Shown here piece by piece: positions 52,205-62,235 of a DNA stretch of 64,000 nucleotides (the first letter of the stretch is position 1; each line of letters starts with the position of its first letter). The DNA lies in contig OX044365.1 of assembly GCA_943846755.1 (NCBI GenBank), forward strand, positions 2,728,001 to 2,792,000, in the 5' to 3' direction. Made by a program: the position numbers and the translations under genes. The DNA is from UBA8752 sp002336475. Its GTDB lineage: Bacteria > Bacteroidota > Bacteroidia > Flavobacteriales_D > Sanyastnellaceae. The notes under the pieces are model-generated. The model was not told the DNA's origin. It saw nothing but the letters and a program-made list of their open reading frames with translations, and made no database searches.

Positions 52205-54394
52205 TCAGCGTCTTCGGTCCCCAATCCACTGCTTTTCAACCGACCCGTCGGAATAGAGGCGGAAAATGATTTGGTTGCGCGGTTGAATCACTTCCCTTCC
52301 CAAAGCGTCTGTGGTTTTGACCAAGGTTCTCGTGATGGCCGCTGGTGTTGTGCCAATCGACGAAACGTCCTCAGCAGTCACGGTGAACTCAACGCGCTCT
52401 GAAAGACAGGCATTGGCAGAAGACATTTTCCAATTGTAGTAGAAATAGTAGTAGGTATACTGGTTCTCTCCGGTGATGGTCGTGCTGATGATGCTGGCCA
52501 ACCCCCCAATGTTGTACGGGTAGCCCACGTCGGCGCCATTGTCGTCCCGCCACAACAAGGGCTCCTGGTTGCCGGAGCGAATTTGGTAGCCGTTTCCGGC
52601 GGGGAGCACGGCGCCCAGGACAAAGACGTTTAGACCTGCCGTCAAATCTTGATCAAAGCTTTGGAACAGGTTGCCGTCAGGCCCGAGGATTTCGATGGTT
52701 TGCACACCGCCGCCTTCGGAATAGACCTCGACAGATTCGAAGAGCACTTCGGAATAGACATCGAAAATCAGCCAATTCGCGTTGTTGGTGTGGTGCTGTC
52801 CGTTGGCGAAATCCGGTGCGGTTTTTCCGCCGGTAAGGCCGTACTCGCCATTGGAGTTGGCCACCCAAATGGACTGGTCAAAGGCTTCAAAAGCCAGGGT
52901 GTATTGGCTGCCGATGGCCAGGGGGACTGTAGCCGCTTCCGTCTCAAACCAGTGGGCCTCAGAGTTGACCTCAAAGGTCACTGGATCTGTGGTTTGAATG
53001 GCCGATTGTGCCGCTGGTGCTTCTATTTCAAAACAGGAGCCATCGTCGATGGTGGCGGCCTCGGAATAGTTGCACGATGCGGCATCGGTGCAGCCGATGC
53101 AAAAGAGGTCTTCGCCTTCACATCCCCCGCATTCGTTGAATCCGAGGCAGGAGCCATTGTCCTCCAGCGCAGTGGGGTCGTAGTTGCAGGCTTCGGGATC
53201 GGTGCAACCTGTGTCGCTCATTTCGCCGGACAGTTGAAGCAGGAACAGTCCTTCTTCCATGTGGCTCACGGCAATAATGCCGGAGGCGAAATAGGGATAG
53301 TTCGACCAGGTGCCGCTGAATTGCGGTGCGTCGCTGGCGGGATCGACATCGAAAAAGGCCACTTCTTCGAGTTGACCGGATTCGATGTCACTGGTGCTGA
53401 GTACCCGAAGCCCTGCGCGATAGTTCGATTGGTAAACGAGCGTGTCTTTCACATACATGTTGTGGTCGATGGCGCTGACTTCGGAGACATAGGTGCCGAT
53501 GAGTTCGGGGGCACTCAGGTTGGTCACGTCCCAGATGAAAGAAGTGGTGCTCACGCCTATGCTTTGCTCGTCGAGTTCATCGTTGCTGATGAAATAGCGG
53601 TGGTCTTCAGTCAACCATCCTTGGTGCGTGTAAAAGGAGTTGTCATACCCGGTGGCACTGATCAGGGCAGGGTCGAGGGGGTCCGTTACATCCACGATGG
53701 TAACGGTGTTTTCGTTGCAACAGAATGCAATCTCCTTTCCCGAAAAGTTGGCGTCAGGTCCGACGTAGGAAACGACCTGTGCATCGTGGGTGTAGCCATC
53801 GCCTGAGAACTCACCGATGAGCTGGGGGTTCAAGGGGTCGTTGATGTCCAAGATGTGCAAGCCTCCATCGAAAGTGTTGGTGCCTACACCATAGGCGCGC
53901 CCTGTGCTTTCGTTGATGACGATGTTGTGGGCATTGCCCCAACCTGTGTAGAGTGCATCGGCGGTGATGGTTTGGGGTGGGTTGGTGATGGCACTGAGCT
54001 GGGTCAAGTCGACCACTTGCATGCCATGCCCACCGGCTTCAGCGACGATAAAGGCGTGGTTGTCGTGAACCTTGATGTCCCGCCACAGTGAGCTTGTCGT
54101 TTCGGTCGGCAAATCCGCGACAAGGAAGGGATTCAGTGGGTCGGAAATGTTGATGAAGGCGGTTCCGTTGGAGCGGCCCAAGAGGACATACTCGCTGCTG
54201 TCCACGGGGTCTGTCCAACCCCAGATGTCGTTCATGTTGCTGCCTCCGCCCACTTCGTTGCTGGCCATGAAGCCGATGAGGTCGACGTTCTCACAGGGGA
54301 ATCCGCCGGCCAAGCCGTTGACACATGGGGACTGGCCAAATGTTGTCGCTCCTGACGCGAGGAGGAGGAAGGCGGTATAAACTCTTTGCAGCAT
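52205..54394 (-). CDS. Choice-of-anchor B family secreted protein
   Basis: The ATG chosen gives a leader (MLQRVYTAFLLLASGATTFG). The 729-residue product has the choice-of-anchor B domain: VDLIGFMASNEVGGGSNMND, GRSNGTAFINISDPLNPFLV, WRDIKVHDNHAFIVAEAGGH, and DITDPLDPA-like repeats with GKEIAFCCNENTVTIVDVTD. Two GCTD..(A/S)CNY repeats follow, then a beta-sandwich (LIFDVYSEVLFESVEVYSEG), and a C-terminal region (DALGREVIQPRNQIIFRLYS) typical of a T9SS-type anchor. Secreted; function unknown, though LVIVD-like repeats form a propeller. Confidence 0.82.
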   Translation of the reverse strand: MLQRVYTAFLLLASGATTFGQSPCVNGLAGGFPCENVDLIGFMASNEVGGGSNMNDIWGWTDPVDSSEYVLLGRSNGTAFINISDPLNPFLVADLPTETTSSLWRDIKVHDNHAFIVAEAGGHGMQVVDLTQLSAITNPPQTITADALYTGWGNAHNIVINESTGRAYGVGTNTFDGGLHILDINDPLNPQLIGEFSGDGYTHDAQVVSYVGPDANFSGKEIAFCCNENTVTIVDVTDPLDPALISATGYDNSFYTHQGWLTEDHRYFISNDELDEQSIGVSTTSFIWDVTNLSAPELIGTYVSEVSAIDHNMYVKDTLVYQSNYRAGLRVLSTSDIESGQLEEVAFFDVDPASDAPQFSGTWSNYPYFASGIIAVSHMEEGLFLLQLSGEMSDTGCTDPEACNYDPTALEDNGSCLGFNECGGCEGEDLFCIGCTDAASCNYSEAATIDDGSCFEIEAPAAQSAIQTTDPVTFEVNSEAHWFETEAATVPLAIGSQYTLAFEAFDQSIWVANSNGEYGLTGGKTAPDFANGQHHTNNANWLIFDVYSEVLFESVEVYSEGGGVQTIEILGPDGNLFQSFDQDLTAGLNVFVLGAVLPAGNGYQIRSGNQEPLLWRDDNGADVGYPYNIGGLASIISTTITGENQYTYYYFYYNWKMSSANACLSERVEFTVTAEDVSSIGTTPAAITRTLVKTTDALGREVIQPRNQIIFRLYSDGSVEKQWIGDRRR

Positions 54395-54512
54395 GGCGCG
54401 AAAATAGGGGGGGACGTCGCCCTTTGGTGCGCTGGGGTCATGGGTGGGACGCGCTGCAATGATGAAGGGCAAGTTGGGATGTAACTTCTGCGTTCAAAAT
54501 CAGCACTAACCG

Positions 54513-55619
54513 ATGAAATTGAAGGCGTTATTGATTTCGGCCTGGCTTCTGATCGGCGGTCTTGCGCATGCGCAGTCGCCAAAAGTGGAGTTGGACTTAT
54601 CGGCTACAGAAGTCATCAGTCAAGGGCAAACGGGGACGTGCTGGAGTTTTTGCACCACCAGTTTCCTCGAGTCTGAAGCACTGCGTTTGACCGGTGAACG
54701 TCATGATTTCAGTGAAATGGCGCATGTGAGGGTGATCTATCCGGAAAAGGTGGAACGCTACCTGCGCTACCATGGACACCATCAATTTGGACCTGGCGGA
54801 TTGTCGCATGATGTGACCCATGCGGCGGAGGTATATGGCATGGTGCCCCAGTCAGTCTACAATGGAAGGGAAGGGGCCGGAGGTCACAACCACAAGGTGT
54901 TGGACCGAAAAATGAAGGCACTGGCCAAGAAGTGGGCCAAGTCTGGAAAGGGCTCCGTTGCCGGTGACTTTGATGAAGTAGACGCCATTTTGGATGCCCA
55001 CCTCGGGCCACTGCCAACCTCATTCCAGTACCAGGGCACCACCTTCACTCCGGTTTCGTTTAGAGATGCCATGGGGATCGACCCTGCGTCATATGTGACG
55101 CTGTCTTCTTTTGCGCATCACCCTTTCGGAGCGCCTTTCATCCTTGAGGTTCCAGACAATCATGCTTTGGAGGCTTTTTGGAATGTGCCGTTGGATGCAC
55201 TAGAAGCTGAAGTGCACCATGCCCTTGACAATGGGTTTACCGTGGCATGGGACGCAGACGTGAGCAATGAGGGGTTCTCTTTTTTGGAGGGGTGGGCCAT
55301 CATGCCAGAAACGGCGGCAACCAAGGAACAGTGGGGCGGGTTGGATGCCATGCCCGATGAACCTCTGGTAGACCAGAGCATGCGCCAAGTGGCATTTGAC
55401 ACGCAGGAAAACACCGATGACCACCTCATGCACATTGTGGGGCGGGCTACTGACGCGCAGGGCAGGCGCTACTTTGTGATCAAGAACTCATGGGGGCAGG
55501 ACAACCCCTACGGGGGCCAACAATTTGTTTCCATGTCCTATTTCCGCCACCACACCATGGGAGTCATGGTACATGAAGCGGGGATTTCGCCCACACTGCG
55601 CCAGGAAATGGGCCGATGA
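54513..55619 (+). CDS. Secreted papain-like (C1) peptidase, bleomycin-hydrolase type
   Basis: The 368-residue product has a signal peptide (ALLISAWLLIGGLAHAQ). The catalytic Cys is in QGQTGTCWSFCTTSFLESEA (Cys-43), His in TDDHLMHIVG and Asn in YFVIKNSWGQDN, in the order of family C1B aminopeptidases (PepC/bleomycin hydrolase). These proteins are usually cytosolic and about 450 residues; here it is exported and shorter. It should cleave peptides in the periplasm or outside. The end has no sorting domain. Confidence 0.88.
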   Translation: MKLKALLISAWLLIGGLAHAQSPKVELDLSATEVISQGQTGTCWSFCTTSFLESEALRLTGERHDFSEMAHVRVIYPEKVERYLRYHGHHQFGPGGLSHDVTHAAEVYGMVPQSVYNGREGAGGHNHKVLDRKMKALAKKWAKSGKGSVAGDFDEVDAILDAHLGPLPTSFQYQGTTFTPVSFRDAMGIDPASYVTLSSFAHHPFGAPFILEVPDNHALEAFWNVPLDALEAEVHHALDNGFTVAWDADVSNEGFSFLEGWAIMPETAATKEQWGGLDAMPDEPLVDQSMRQVAFDTQENTDDHLMHIVGRATDAQGRRYFVIKNSWGQDNPYGGQQFVSMSYFRHHTMGVMVHEAGISPTLRQEMGR

Positions 55620-55731
55620 GGTCCTGTGCAGAGAAGGGCTCTATCGTCACCCTACCTTTCCCATTGCGCGCCCATTAAACCTCAACGGTTCATCCGCGTT
55701 TGTGGGTTGACCCCTTTTTACGACCTCTACA

Positions 55732-57294
55732 TTGAAACACGCTATCCTTCTCTTATCGGCTCAATGGCTGGCGGTTGTGGCCTTGGGTCAAATCGACGGC
55801 GACAACATCTTTTCTGTCGATCAGGTCATCAGCATCAACCTTGATTTTCCTCAAGCAGATTTTTGGCAACAGCTGGAAGCGAACTACGAGGCTGAGGAGA
55901 ACACCTACATCGCGGCAGATTTGACGTTGACCGATGTTTCTGGGACCTACAATTTGGACAGTGTAGGGGTGAGGCTCAAGGGCAATTCGAGCTACATGCA
56001 CCCTGGCGACAAGAAGTCCTTTAAGATTGACTTCAATAAGTTCATTGCTGGATTGAATTACGATGGGTTGAAGAAGCTCAACTTCAGCAACGGCTTTAAG
56101 GATCCAACGTGCATGCGGGAAAAACTGTTTTTCGACGTGTGCCGGGCAGCGGGTGTTCCAGCTCCCCGTGCGGGCTTCGCAGAAGTCACCTTTAATGGTG
56201 TGCCTTGGGGTTTTTACACCGTAGTGGAACAAATTGACGACCAATTCTTGGACTGGAACATCGAGGAGGATGAAGGAAACCTCTTCAAAGCTGGAGACAA
56301 TTTTGGAGGTGGGGCTCCCGGTGCTGGGGGCAATGACAACGCGGCTGACCTTGTCTATTATGGTGAGGACCAGGCTGTTTATGCCGACCGCTATGAACTC
56401 AAAACCAACGAAGACGAGAACGATTGGAGCGACCTGATTGAATTGGTTGACTTCTTGACCAACACCTCTTCCGAGGCCTTTGCTGCCGGAATTGACTTTC
56501 GTGTGGATGTCGACGCCTATTTGCGCTCAGCGGCGCTCAACATGCTGTTCAGCAACCTCGACAGTTACACGGGTTCTGCCCGCAATTACTACATCTATCA
56601 CAACCAAGACACCAACCTTTGGGAGTGGATCAAATGGGATGGCAATGAGGCCTTTGGTTCTTACACCAACGGCGCAGGGAACATGGAGACCTTGGACGTG
56701 GACTACAGCGATTCACCCCGGCCATTGCTTGAGAAGATGCTCGGTCATCCTGCGCTGTATGAGCGCTACCTCGCTCAAGTGTGTGACTTGACCGAAGCCT
56801 TCTTCAATGAGGATTACATGTTTGCCAAGATTGATGCCGCAGAGGCGCTGATCACGCCCTATGTCTACGCCGACGACAATAAGATGTACTCCAATGCAGA
56901 TTTCAATGCCAACATCGAAGCCGATCTCGGCGGTGGCGGTGGCGGTGGAATGGGAGGGGGCTCCACTTATGGCTTAAAGCCTTTTGTCACCAACCGTTCC
57001 GCACATGTGGAGGGGCAGATTGACTGCAGCCAGTTCACGGGCATTGACGCACCAGCGTTGGAATGGAGCCTGTATCCAAATCCGGTGTCTTCGAGCCTGA
57101 CCGTCCACTGGGGCAATGCGATGGATGTTTCGCTGGTTTTTCGCAATATTCTCGGGCAAGAGGTCGAAACTGTGGCCGTTCAACATACCGATCGGGCGGT
57201 GATCTCTGTCCGAGGGTGGTCACCAGGAACCTATGTTCTCGAAGTGGAACAAGAAGGTGCGGTCTTGACCCGTCAGCAGGTCGTGGTCCGCTAA
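55732..57294 (+). CDS. CotH kinase family secreted protein with T9SS domain
   Basis: The 520-residue product starts at TTG (no in-frame ATG gives a leader), with signal sequence KHAILLLSAQWLAVVALGQ. The CotH signature is clear: VGVRLKGNSSYMHPGDKKSF, MREKLFFDVCRAAGVPAPRA, GVPWGFYTVVEQIDDQFLDW and WIKWDGNEAFGSY. A Gly-rich linker (about residues 402-412) precedes a type A sorting domain (WSLYPNPVSSSLTVHW, GTYVLEVEQEG). CotH proteins are protein kinases of spore coats in Bacillus; secreted Bacteroidota homologues have unknown targets. A small MORN-type gene follows after 4 bases. Confidence 0.87.
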   Translation: MKHAILLLSAQWLAVVALGQIDGDNIFSVDQVISINLDFPQADFWQQLEANYEAEENTYIAADLTLTDVSGTYNLDSVGVRLKGNSSYMHPGDKKSFKIDFNKFIAGLNYDGLKKLNFSNGFKDPTCMREKLFFDVCRAAGVPAPRAGFAEVTFNGVPWGFYTVVEQIDDQFLDWNIEEDEGNLFKAGDNFGGGAPGAGGNDNAADLVYYGEDQAVYADRYELKTNEDENDWSDLIELVDFLTNTSSEAFAAGIDFRVDVDAYLRSAALNMLFSNLDSYTGSARNYYIYHNQDTNLWEWIKWDGNEAFGSYTNGAGNMETLDVDYSDSPRPLLEKMLGHPALYERYLAQVCDLTEAFFNEDYMFAKIDAAEALITPYVYADDNKMYSNADFNANIEADLGGGGGGGMGGGSTYGLKPFVTNRSAHVEGQIDCSQFTGIDAPALEWSLYPNPVSSSLTVHWGNAMDVSLVFRNILGQEVETVAVQHTDRAVISVRGWSPGTYVLEVEQEGAVLTRQQVVVR

Positions 57295-57298
57295 ATGC

Positions 57299-57826
57299 AT
57301 GGTGCTTTTGCATCAGAATATGGCTTTACTGTTGTCTGAAGCCTTCAGCGGTGGACACCCCATTGGCCTTCGCCTTGTGGGCCTCATCTGGATGGTGTTG
57401 GCGGGAACGCAGGCCTGCTCACAGCAACGGCTTCACGTGGATGAAATCATCTTAGAAGGGCGCTTTGTCAAAATGCGGTCAGCAGACAGTGCGGAAGGTG
57501 AAGAGGTTTACTTCGATGGTGTGTTGTTCGATGAGTGGCCCAATGGGTCTCTGAAAAGCGAATGCACCATTCAGGAAGGGCAGTGGAATTACGATTGTAA
57601 GGAATGGCACCCCAATGGCCAATTGCGCTCGAGTGAGGAGTTGGATCCGCCCTACTTTATTTGGACGGGATACTATGCCAATGGGGCTCTGTTTTTCAAG
57701 CGGGTCTATGCATTTGAACCGCCGGCTGGGCCCTCCCTCGGAATCGGCGAAGAACTTCAATCCACCTGCTTTTCTAACAAGGGGGAGGAGGTGCCTTGTT
57801 TGGAGGATGTGGTGTGGCCCGATTGA
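57299..57826 (+). CDS. Lipoprotein with MORN-like repeats
   Basis: The 175-residue product carries a lipoprotein-type signal (LVGLIWMVLAGTQAC) and repeats of the W.PNG type: FDEWPNGSLKSECTI, CKEWHPNGQLRSSEEL, TGYYANGALFFKRVY. Such repeats resemble the MORN_2/YwqK family. The start could also be the ATG at 57320. It is 4 bases after the CotH gene and probably co-transcribed. Function unknown. Confidence 0.68.
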   Translation: MVLLHQNMALLLSEAFSGGHPIGLRLVGLIWMVLAGTQACSQQRLHVDEIILEGRFVKMRSADSAEGEEVYFDGVLFDEWPNGSLKSECTIQEGQWNYDCKEWHPNGQLRSSEELDPPYFIWTGYYANGALFFKRVYAFEPPAGPSLGIGEELQSTCFSNKGEEVPCLEDVVWPD

Positions 57827-57943
57827 CCTTCATTTTGTGGAGGTAGGCACAGGCGGTTCACTTTCTCGGGGCCTGATTGACGCCGCTCATTATTGTTTTA
57901 GTATGTAGTTTATATGTATTTAATCTGTGTTATTCGATATTTC

Positions 57944-58431
57944 ATGGACATTCTGCTGTGCTTGTTTCTCATGGTTTCATTGGGTCAAGAGGCCTGTGAG
58001 TTGAACCATGACAGCCATGGAGATGGCACAGTATGGGCAGCTGATCTTGTGGTGTTTTTAGGTGAGTATGGCCTGAGCTGTTCTGGAATTTTTGGATTCA
58101 ATTGTGGCGATACGCTGTGGCATCAAGGCCATGAGTACGGGCCTTCGAGGGACTGATCAAGCCGAGCAGATCAAAGGTGACCAGCGGTTGGTACAACGAT
58201 GGCCAAGGCACGAATTCAAGCGGTTTCATGGCCGTGCCTGGAAGCTACCGCTCCACCAATGGGTATTTCGCCGCAGGTGGCGCTTATGCTTGGTTCTGTG
58301 CATCGACGCCCACCGCTGAGGGCGATGAGGTGTACACCCGAGAGTTGAGCTGGAACCCTTTCATCGAGCGCAACAATTACAGCCTTTGCTGTGCAGGATA
58401 TTCCGTGCGTTGTGTGTTGGATCCTGATTGA
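57944..58431 (+). pseudogene. FISUMP gene remnant with internal deletion
   Basis: The first frame encodes a leader (MDILLCLFLMVSLGQ), a dockerin-like GDGTVWAADLVVFLGEYG and the start CGDTLWHQGHEYG of a FISUMP domain. The middle (about 90 residues with EQCWFAENL and GWHVP motifs) is missing. After a frame change the C-terminal part appears: GWYNDGQGTNSSGFMAVPGS, YFAAGGAYAWFCASTP and GYSVRCVLDPD. A non-functional relic. Confidence 0.75.
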
Positions 58432-58487
58432 GCTTCCTCTATGAGCAGAGGATGCAATAAAATGGAAAGTCACGGCGTTCAGGTGGC

Positions 58488-59048
58488 ATGAAAAAAGGGG
58501 TGCTGTTTGTTGCATTGCTGTTCAGTTTAACATCACTTTTTGCCCAACATGAGGGCGTGTTGAAGGTCAATTTGACCGATCCTTTGGCCGGCCGGTACTC
58601 CATGGGTTACGAACGCGGAGTCTTGGGCGCGTTGTCAGTGGGTTTGGATGTCGATTACTTGTCTCGGGAAGTGTTCCTCGAGTCGTATCACCCTTGGTAT
58701 GAGCCTTTGAATACGCAAAAGCAGGGGGTGATCTTTGAGCCACAGCTGCGCTGGTATCCAGGAGGTGAGGCACTGAAGGGCAGCTATGCCTCAGTGGGCG
58801 GTTTCTTTGGCATCGCCCGATACACACCTGCCGAAGGCGGTCTGGACAATGACGATTGGTCCTCCGTGGGTGCTTCACTGCAGTTGGGTCACCAGCTTTC
58901 GTTGGGACGGTTCGTACTCGATGGCTTCATCGGTGGAACCTGGGCTGAGGACCATTATCCCGGACCTTACGTTGAATCCTCGGTGCTGTTTCCTCCGCCG
59001 CAGGGCTTGCGGTTTACCGGAGGCCTGCGCTTTGGGGTCCGGCTGTAA
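58488..59048 (+). CDS. Outer-membrane beta-barrel protein (DUF3575-like)
   Basis: The 186-residue product has a signal peptide (GVLFVALLFSLTSLFAQ) and a small barrel pattern: VLKVNLTDPLAGRYSMGYER, FEPQLRWYPGG, YASVGGFFGIARY, SVGASLQLGHQLSLGRFVLD and GLRFTGGLRFGVRL. The opening and GLRFG-type end match DUF3575-like outer-membrane proteins. Function unknown. 55 bases separate it from the VPS10-like gene. Confidence 0.75.
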   Translation: MKKGVLFVALLFSLTSLFAQHEGVLKVNLTDPLAGRYSMGYERGVLGALSVGLDVDYLSREVFLESYHPWYEPLNTQKQGVIFEPQLRWYPGGEALKGSYASVGGFFGIARYTPAEGGLDNDDWSSVGASLQLGHQLSLGRFVLDGFIGGTWAEDHYPGPYVESSVLFPPPQGLRFTGGLRFGVRL

Positions 59049-59103
59049 GTGCTGTTGAAGGACCACCTTTTATGGGGTCGGCATTGAAGGGTACTTTGAG
59101 CCC

Positions 59104-62100
59104 ATGAAAGCCCGCTTCTTCTCGTCGCCCGTTTCTGCTGCGCTGTGCAGCATGTTGGGCGCTCTGGTCCTGCTGCTCACCCCTCTTTCTTTGTCTTCTC
59201 AAACCGATGATTCTGGCATCGGTGCCTTGGAGGAATCGCTTCAGTTTCGGTGTGTTGGACCGTTTCGCGGTGGCCGGTCTGCTGCGGTGACGGGCGTGCC
59301 CAATGACCCCATGACCTTTTACATGGGTGCCACCGGAGGTGGCGTCTGGAAGACGTCCAATGGCGGTTCTAGTTGGAAGAACATCAGCGATGGTTTTTTT
59401 GGGGGGTCGATGGGTGCCATTGCGGTGAGCGCATCCCACCCTCAAGTGCTGTACGTCGGTGGAGGAGAGGTCACCGTCCGTGGCAACGTGTCGCCGGGAA
59501 CAGGTGCGTATAAAAGCGTGGATGGAGGCCGCAGTTGGTCGTCCGTTGGGCTCGAGAACAGCCGACACATCCCGCGCATTCGCATTCACCCCGACAACCC
59601 GGATATCGTGTATGCTGCCGTGCTCGGCGACCTGTTCAAGGACAGCGATGAACGGGGGGTGTACAAATCCACCGACGGCGGAGAAAGCTGGGAGCGCGTG
59701 CTCTTTGCAAACAGCCGCTCTGGTGCCGTGGACCTTGCATTTGATCCGGTCAACCCCGATGTCCTCTATGCGAGCACTTGGAATGTACGGCGCACGCCCT
59801 ATGACTTCTCTTCGGGCGGAGAAGGATCGGCACTGTGGAAGTCAGAGGACGGCGGTGACACTTGGGCCTCGCTGATGGAACAGGAGGGCATGCCGGAAGG
59901 ACCATTTGGCATCATCGGTGTAACGGTTTCTCCCGTGAACCCGGACCGTGTGTGGGCCATCATGGAAAACGACAACGGGGGCGTCTACCGTTCGGACGAT
60001 GCTGGTGAGACCTGGAAGCTCACGAACTCCGACCGCAGCCTGCGCCAGCGCGCTTGGTACTACACCCGGATCTATGCCGATACCGAGGACGCCAACAAGG
60101 TGTACGTCATGAACGTGGCCTACCACGTCTCGACCGATGGAGGCGTCTCGTTTGAATCGAACTACGCGCCGCACGGCGACCACCACGACCTGTGGATCGC
60201 CCCGGACGACGCCAACCGGCTCATCATCGGAGACGATGGTGGTGCGCAAGTGAGCTACGATGCGGGGGCGAGCTGGTCGACTTACCAGAACCAGCCGACG
60301 GCCCAATTCTACCGCGTCACCACCGATGACCACTTTCCTTACCGCATCTACGGGGCGCAACAGGACAACTCGGCCATCCGCATCGATTCTCGCTCGGGCG
60401 GGCGGTACATCACGGATGACCACTGGGAATCCACGGCCGGTGGCGAGAGTGCGCACCTGGCGCCGGACCCCACCGACAACGACATCGTTTATGGCGGCAG
60501 CTACGGCGGATTCCTGACGCGCTACAACCACGATACAGAAATGAGCCGGGCGATCAATGTTTGGCCCGACAACCCCATGGGTTATGGCGCGGAGGGGATG
60601 AAGTACCGCTTCCAGTGGAACTTTCCGGTGTTCTTTTCGCCCCACGATCCACAGAAGGTCTACACGTGTTCTCAATTCTTGCATGCCTCGAGCAACGGCG
60701 GAGAAAGCTGGGACATCATTTCGCCGGACCTCACCAAGAGTGAGGGAGAGAAGCTGGTGTCCTCAGGTGGACCCATCACCAAGGACAACACGGGTGTCGA
60801 GTATTACGCGACCATCTTCGCCGCAGCCGAGTCGCCGCTGGAAGAAGGGTTGCTGTGGTGCGGATCTGATGACGGCCTTCTGCACGTTTCCCGCAATGGT
60901 GGTGCCGATTGGACGGATGTAACGCCCAAGGGCCTGCCCGAGGCCACGATGATCAACAGCATCGAAGTGGATCCCCACCGGCCCGGCGGGCTTTATGTGG
61001 CGGGCACCCGCTACAAGTTGGGCGATTACGCGCCGTACCTCTTCCATACGGCTGACTACGGGCAGACTTGGCGCAAGCTCATCAAGGGCATCGATGGCGG
61101 GCATTTTACCCGCGTCATCCGTGCCGACCGTGAGGTGCCCGGATTGCTCTACGCCGGCACGGAATTCGGGCTGTACATCAGCACGGACGACGGAGCGACG
61201 TGGGCGCCGTTCCAGCAGAACCTGCCACAGGTGCCGATCACGGACCTGGCGCTAAAGGACAACGACCTCATTGTGGCTACCCAAGGTCGGAGCTTTTGGC
61301 TGCTCGACGACCTCGATGTCTTGTGGCAATCCTTGGGCTCACCGCTGGCCGCCGGTGATCTGCGCCTTTTCGAACCCCATCCTACGGTGGGCTTCGGCGG
61401 CGGAAAGGGCGCTGCGGCTGCCACGCAGGGAACCAACCATCCCGCAGGCGTGCGCGTCCACTTCTCCGTGCCTGAGGGAGCAGAGCAGGGGGCGCTGACT
61501 TTCCGTGACGCAGATGGGATGGTCATTCGCAGGTTCTCCACGGATGCAGGGGAGGCGGAGGACAAGCTCCCGTTGGAAGCCGGGCTGCAGCATTTCCATT
61601 GGGACTTGCGCTACCCCAAGGCCGATGACTTTGAAGGACTCCTCATGTGGTGGGGCAGCCTTTCGGGCCCGGTGGGTCCTCCGGGGACCTATACTGCGGA
61701 GCTTGCCGTCGATGGCGATACGCTGTCAACGGTGTTTGAAATCTTGCCCGACCCGCGGGCTGAAGGCAGTGTCGAGGACCTTCAGGCGCGGTTCGATTTT
61801 CTGAAGTCGGTGCGGGACAAGGTCGATGAGACCCATGATGCGATACGGCACATGCGGGCGATGCGCAGCCAAATTGCGGCACTCTCTGGACGACTGGATG
61901 AGGAAATGCATGCCGAAGTGGTGGCGCTGGGCCAGGCCTTGGACTCTACCATGACCGCCATTGAAGAGGTGCTCTACCAGACCAAGTTGAAGAGCAACCA
62001 AGACATGTTGAACTATCCCATTCGGCTCAACAACAAGTTGGCCCACGTCGGTTCTTTGGCGGGCATGGGCCTCTATCGCCCGACGGCACAGATGATGGGG

Positions 62101-62235
62101 GTGCGGGACGAGATGACGGCCCTGATTGACGTTCAGCTCGAACGCTGGTATGCCCTGCGCGATGCGGATGTGCCCGCACTCAATGCGGCCATTCGGGCCC
62201 ACGAGATCGACTTGATCGCGGTTCCAGAGGAGTGA
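59104..62235 (+). CDS. VPS10/sortilin-like BNR-repeat protein
   Basis: The 1043-residue product has a signal peptide (MLGALVLLLTPLSLSSQ), then a long beta-propeller region with Asp-box/BNR repeats (TSNGGSSWKN, STDGGESWERV, SEDGGDTWASL, SDDAGETWKLT, SSNGGESWDII, TADYGQTWRKL), the architecture of bacterial sortilin-like proteins, formerly annotated as glycosyl hydrolases. A helical C-terminal domain (VRDKVDETHDAIRHMRAMRS) follows, as in this family. Secreted or outer-membrane associated; substrate unknown. The next gene converges with no gap between stops. Confidence 0.86.
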   Translation: MKARFFSSPVSAALCSMLGALVLLLTPLSLSSQTDDSGIGALEESLQFRCVGPFRGGRSAAVTGVPNDPMTFYMGATGGGVWKTSNGGSSWKNISDGFFGGSMGAIAVSASHPQVLYVGGGEVTVRGNVSPGTGAYKSVDGGRSWSSVGLENSRHIPRIRIHPDNPDIVYAAVLGDLFKDSDERGVYKSTDGGESWERVLFANSRSGAVDLAFDPVNPDVLYASTWNVRRTPYDFSSGGEGSALWKSEDGGDTWASLMEQEGMPEGPFGIIGVTVSPVNPDRVWAIMENDNGGVYRSDDAGETWKLTNSDRSLRQRAWYYTRIYADTEDANKVYVMNVAYHVSTDGGVSFESNYAPHGDHHDLWIAPDDANRLIIGDDGGAQVSYDAGASWSTYQNQPTAQFYRVTTDDHFPYRIYGAQQDNSAIRIDSRSGGRYITDDHWESTAGGESAHLAPDPTDNDIVYGGSYGGFLTRYNHDTEMSRAINVWPDNPMGYGAEGMKYRFQWNFPVFFSPHDPQKVYTCSQFLHASSNGGESWDIISPDLTKSEGEKLVSSGGPITKDNTGVEYYATIFAAAESPLEEGLLWCGSDDGLLHVSRNGGADWTDVTPKGLPEATMINSIEVDPHRPGGLYVAGTRYKLGDYAPYLFHTADYGQTWRKLIKGIDGGHFTRVIRADREVPGLLYAGTEFGLYISTDDGATWAPFQQNLPQVPITDLALKDNDLIVATQGRSFWLLDDLDVLWQSLGSPLAAGDLRLFEPHPTVGFGGGKGAAAATQGTNHPAGVRVHFSVPEGAEQGALTFRDADGMVIRRFSTDAGEAEDKLPLEAGLQHFHWDLRYPKADDFEGLLMWWGSLSGPVGPPGTYTAELAVDGDTLSTVFEILPDPRAEGSVEDLQARFDFLKSVRDKVDETHDAIRHMRAMRSQIAALSGRLDEEMHAEVVALGQALDSTMTAIEEVLYQTKLKSNQDMLNYPIRLNNKLAHVGSLAGMGLYRPTAQMMGVRDEMTALIDVQLERWYALRDADVPALNAAIRAHEIDLIAVPEE

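Noticed and set aside
52649..53806. Long + strand open frame opposite the choice-of-anchor B gene
   Set aside because: It is an antisense reading of a clear coding gene with signal peptide and domains; its own product has no recognisable features.
59842..60684. Minus-strand frame opposite the VPS10-like gene
   Set aside because: A Val/Arg-rich antisense shadow of a well-supported BNR-repeat protein.
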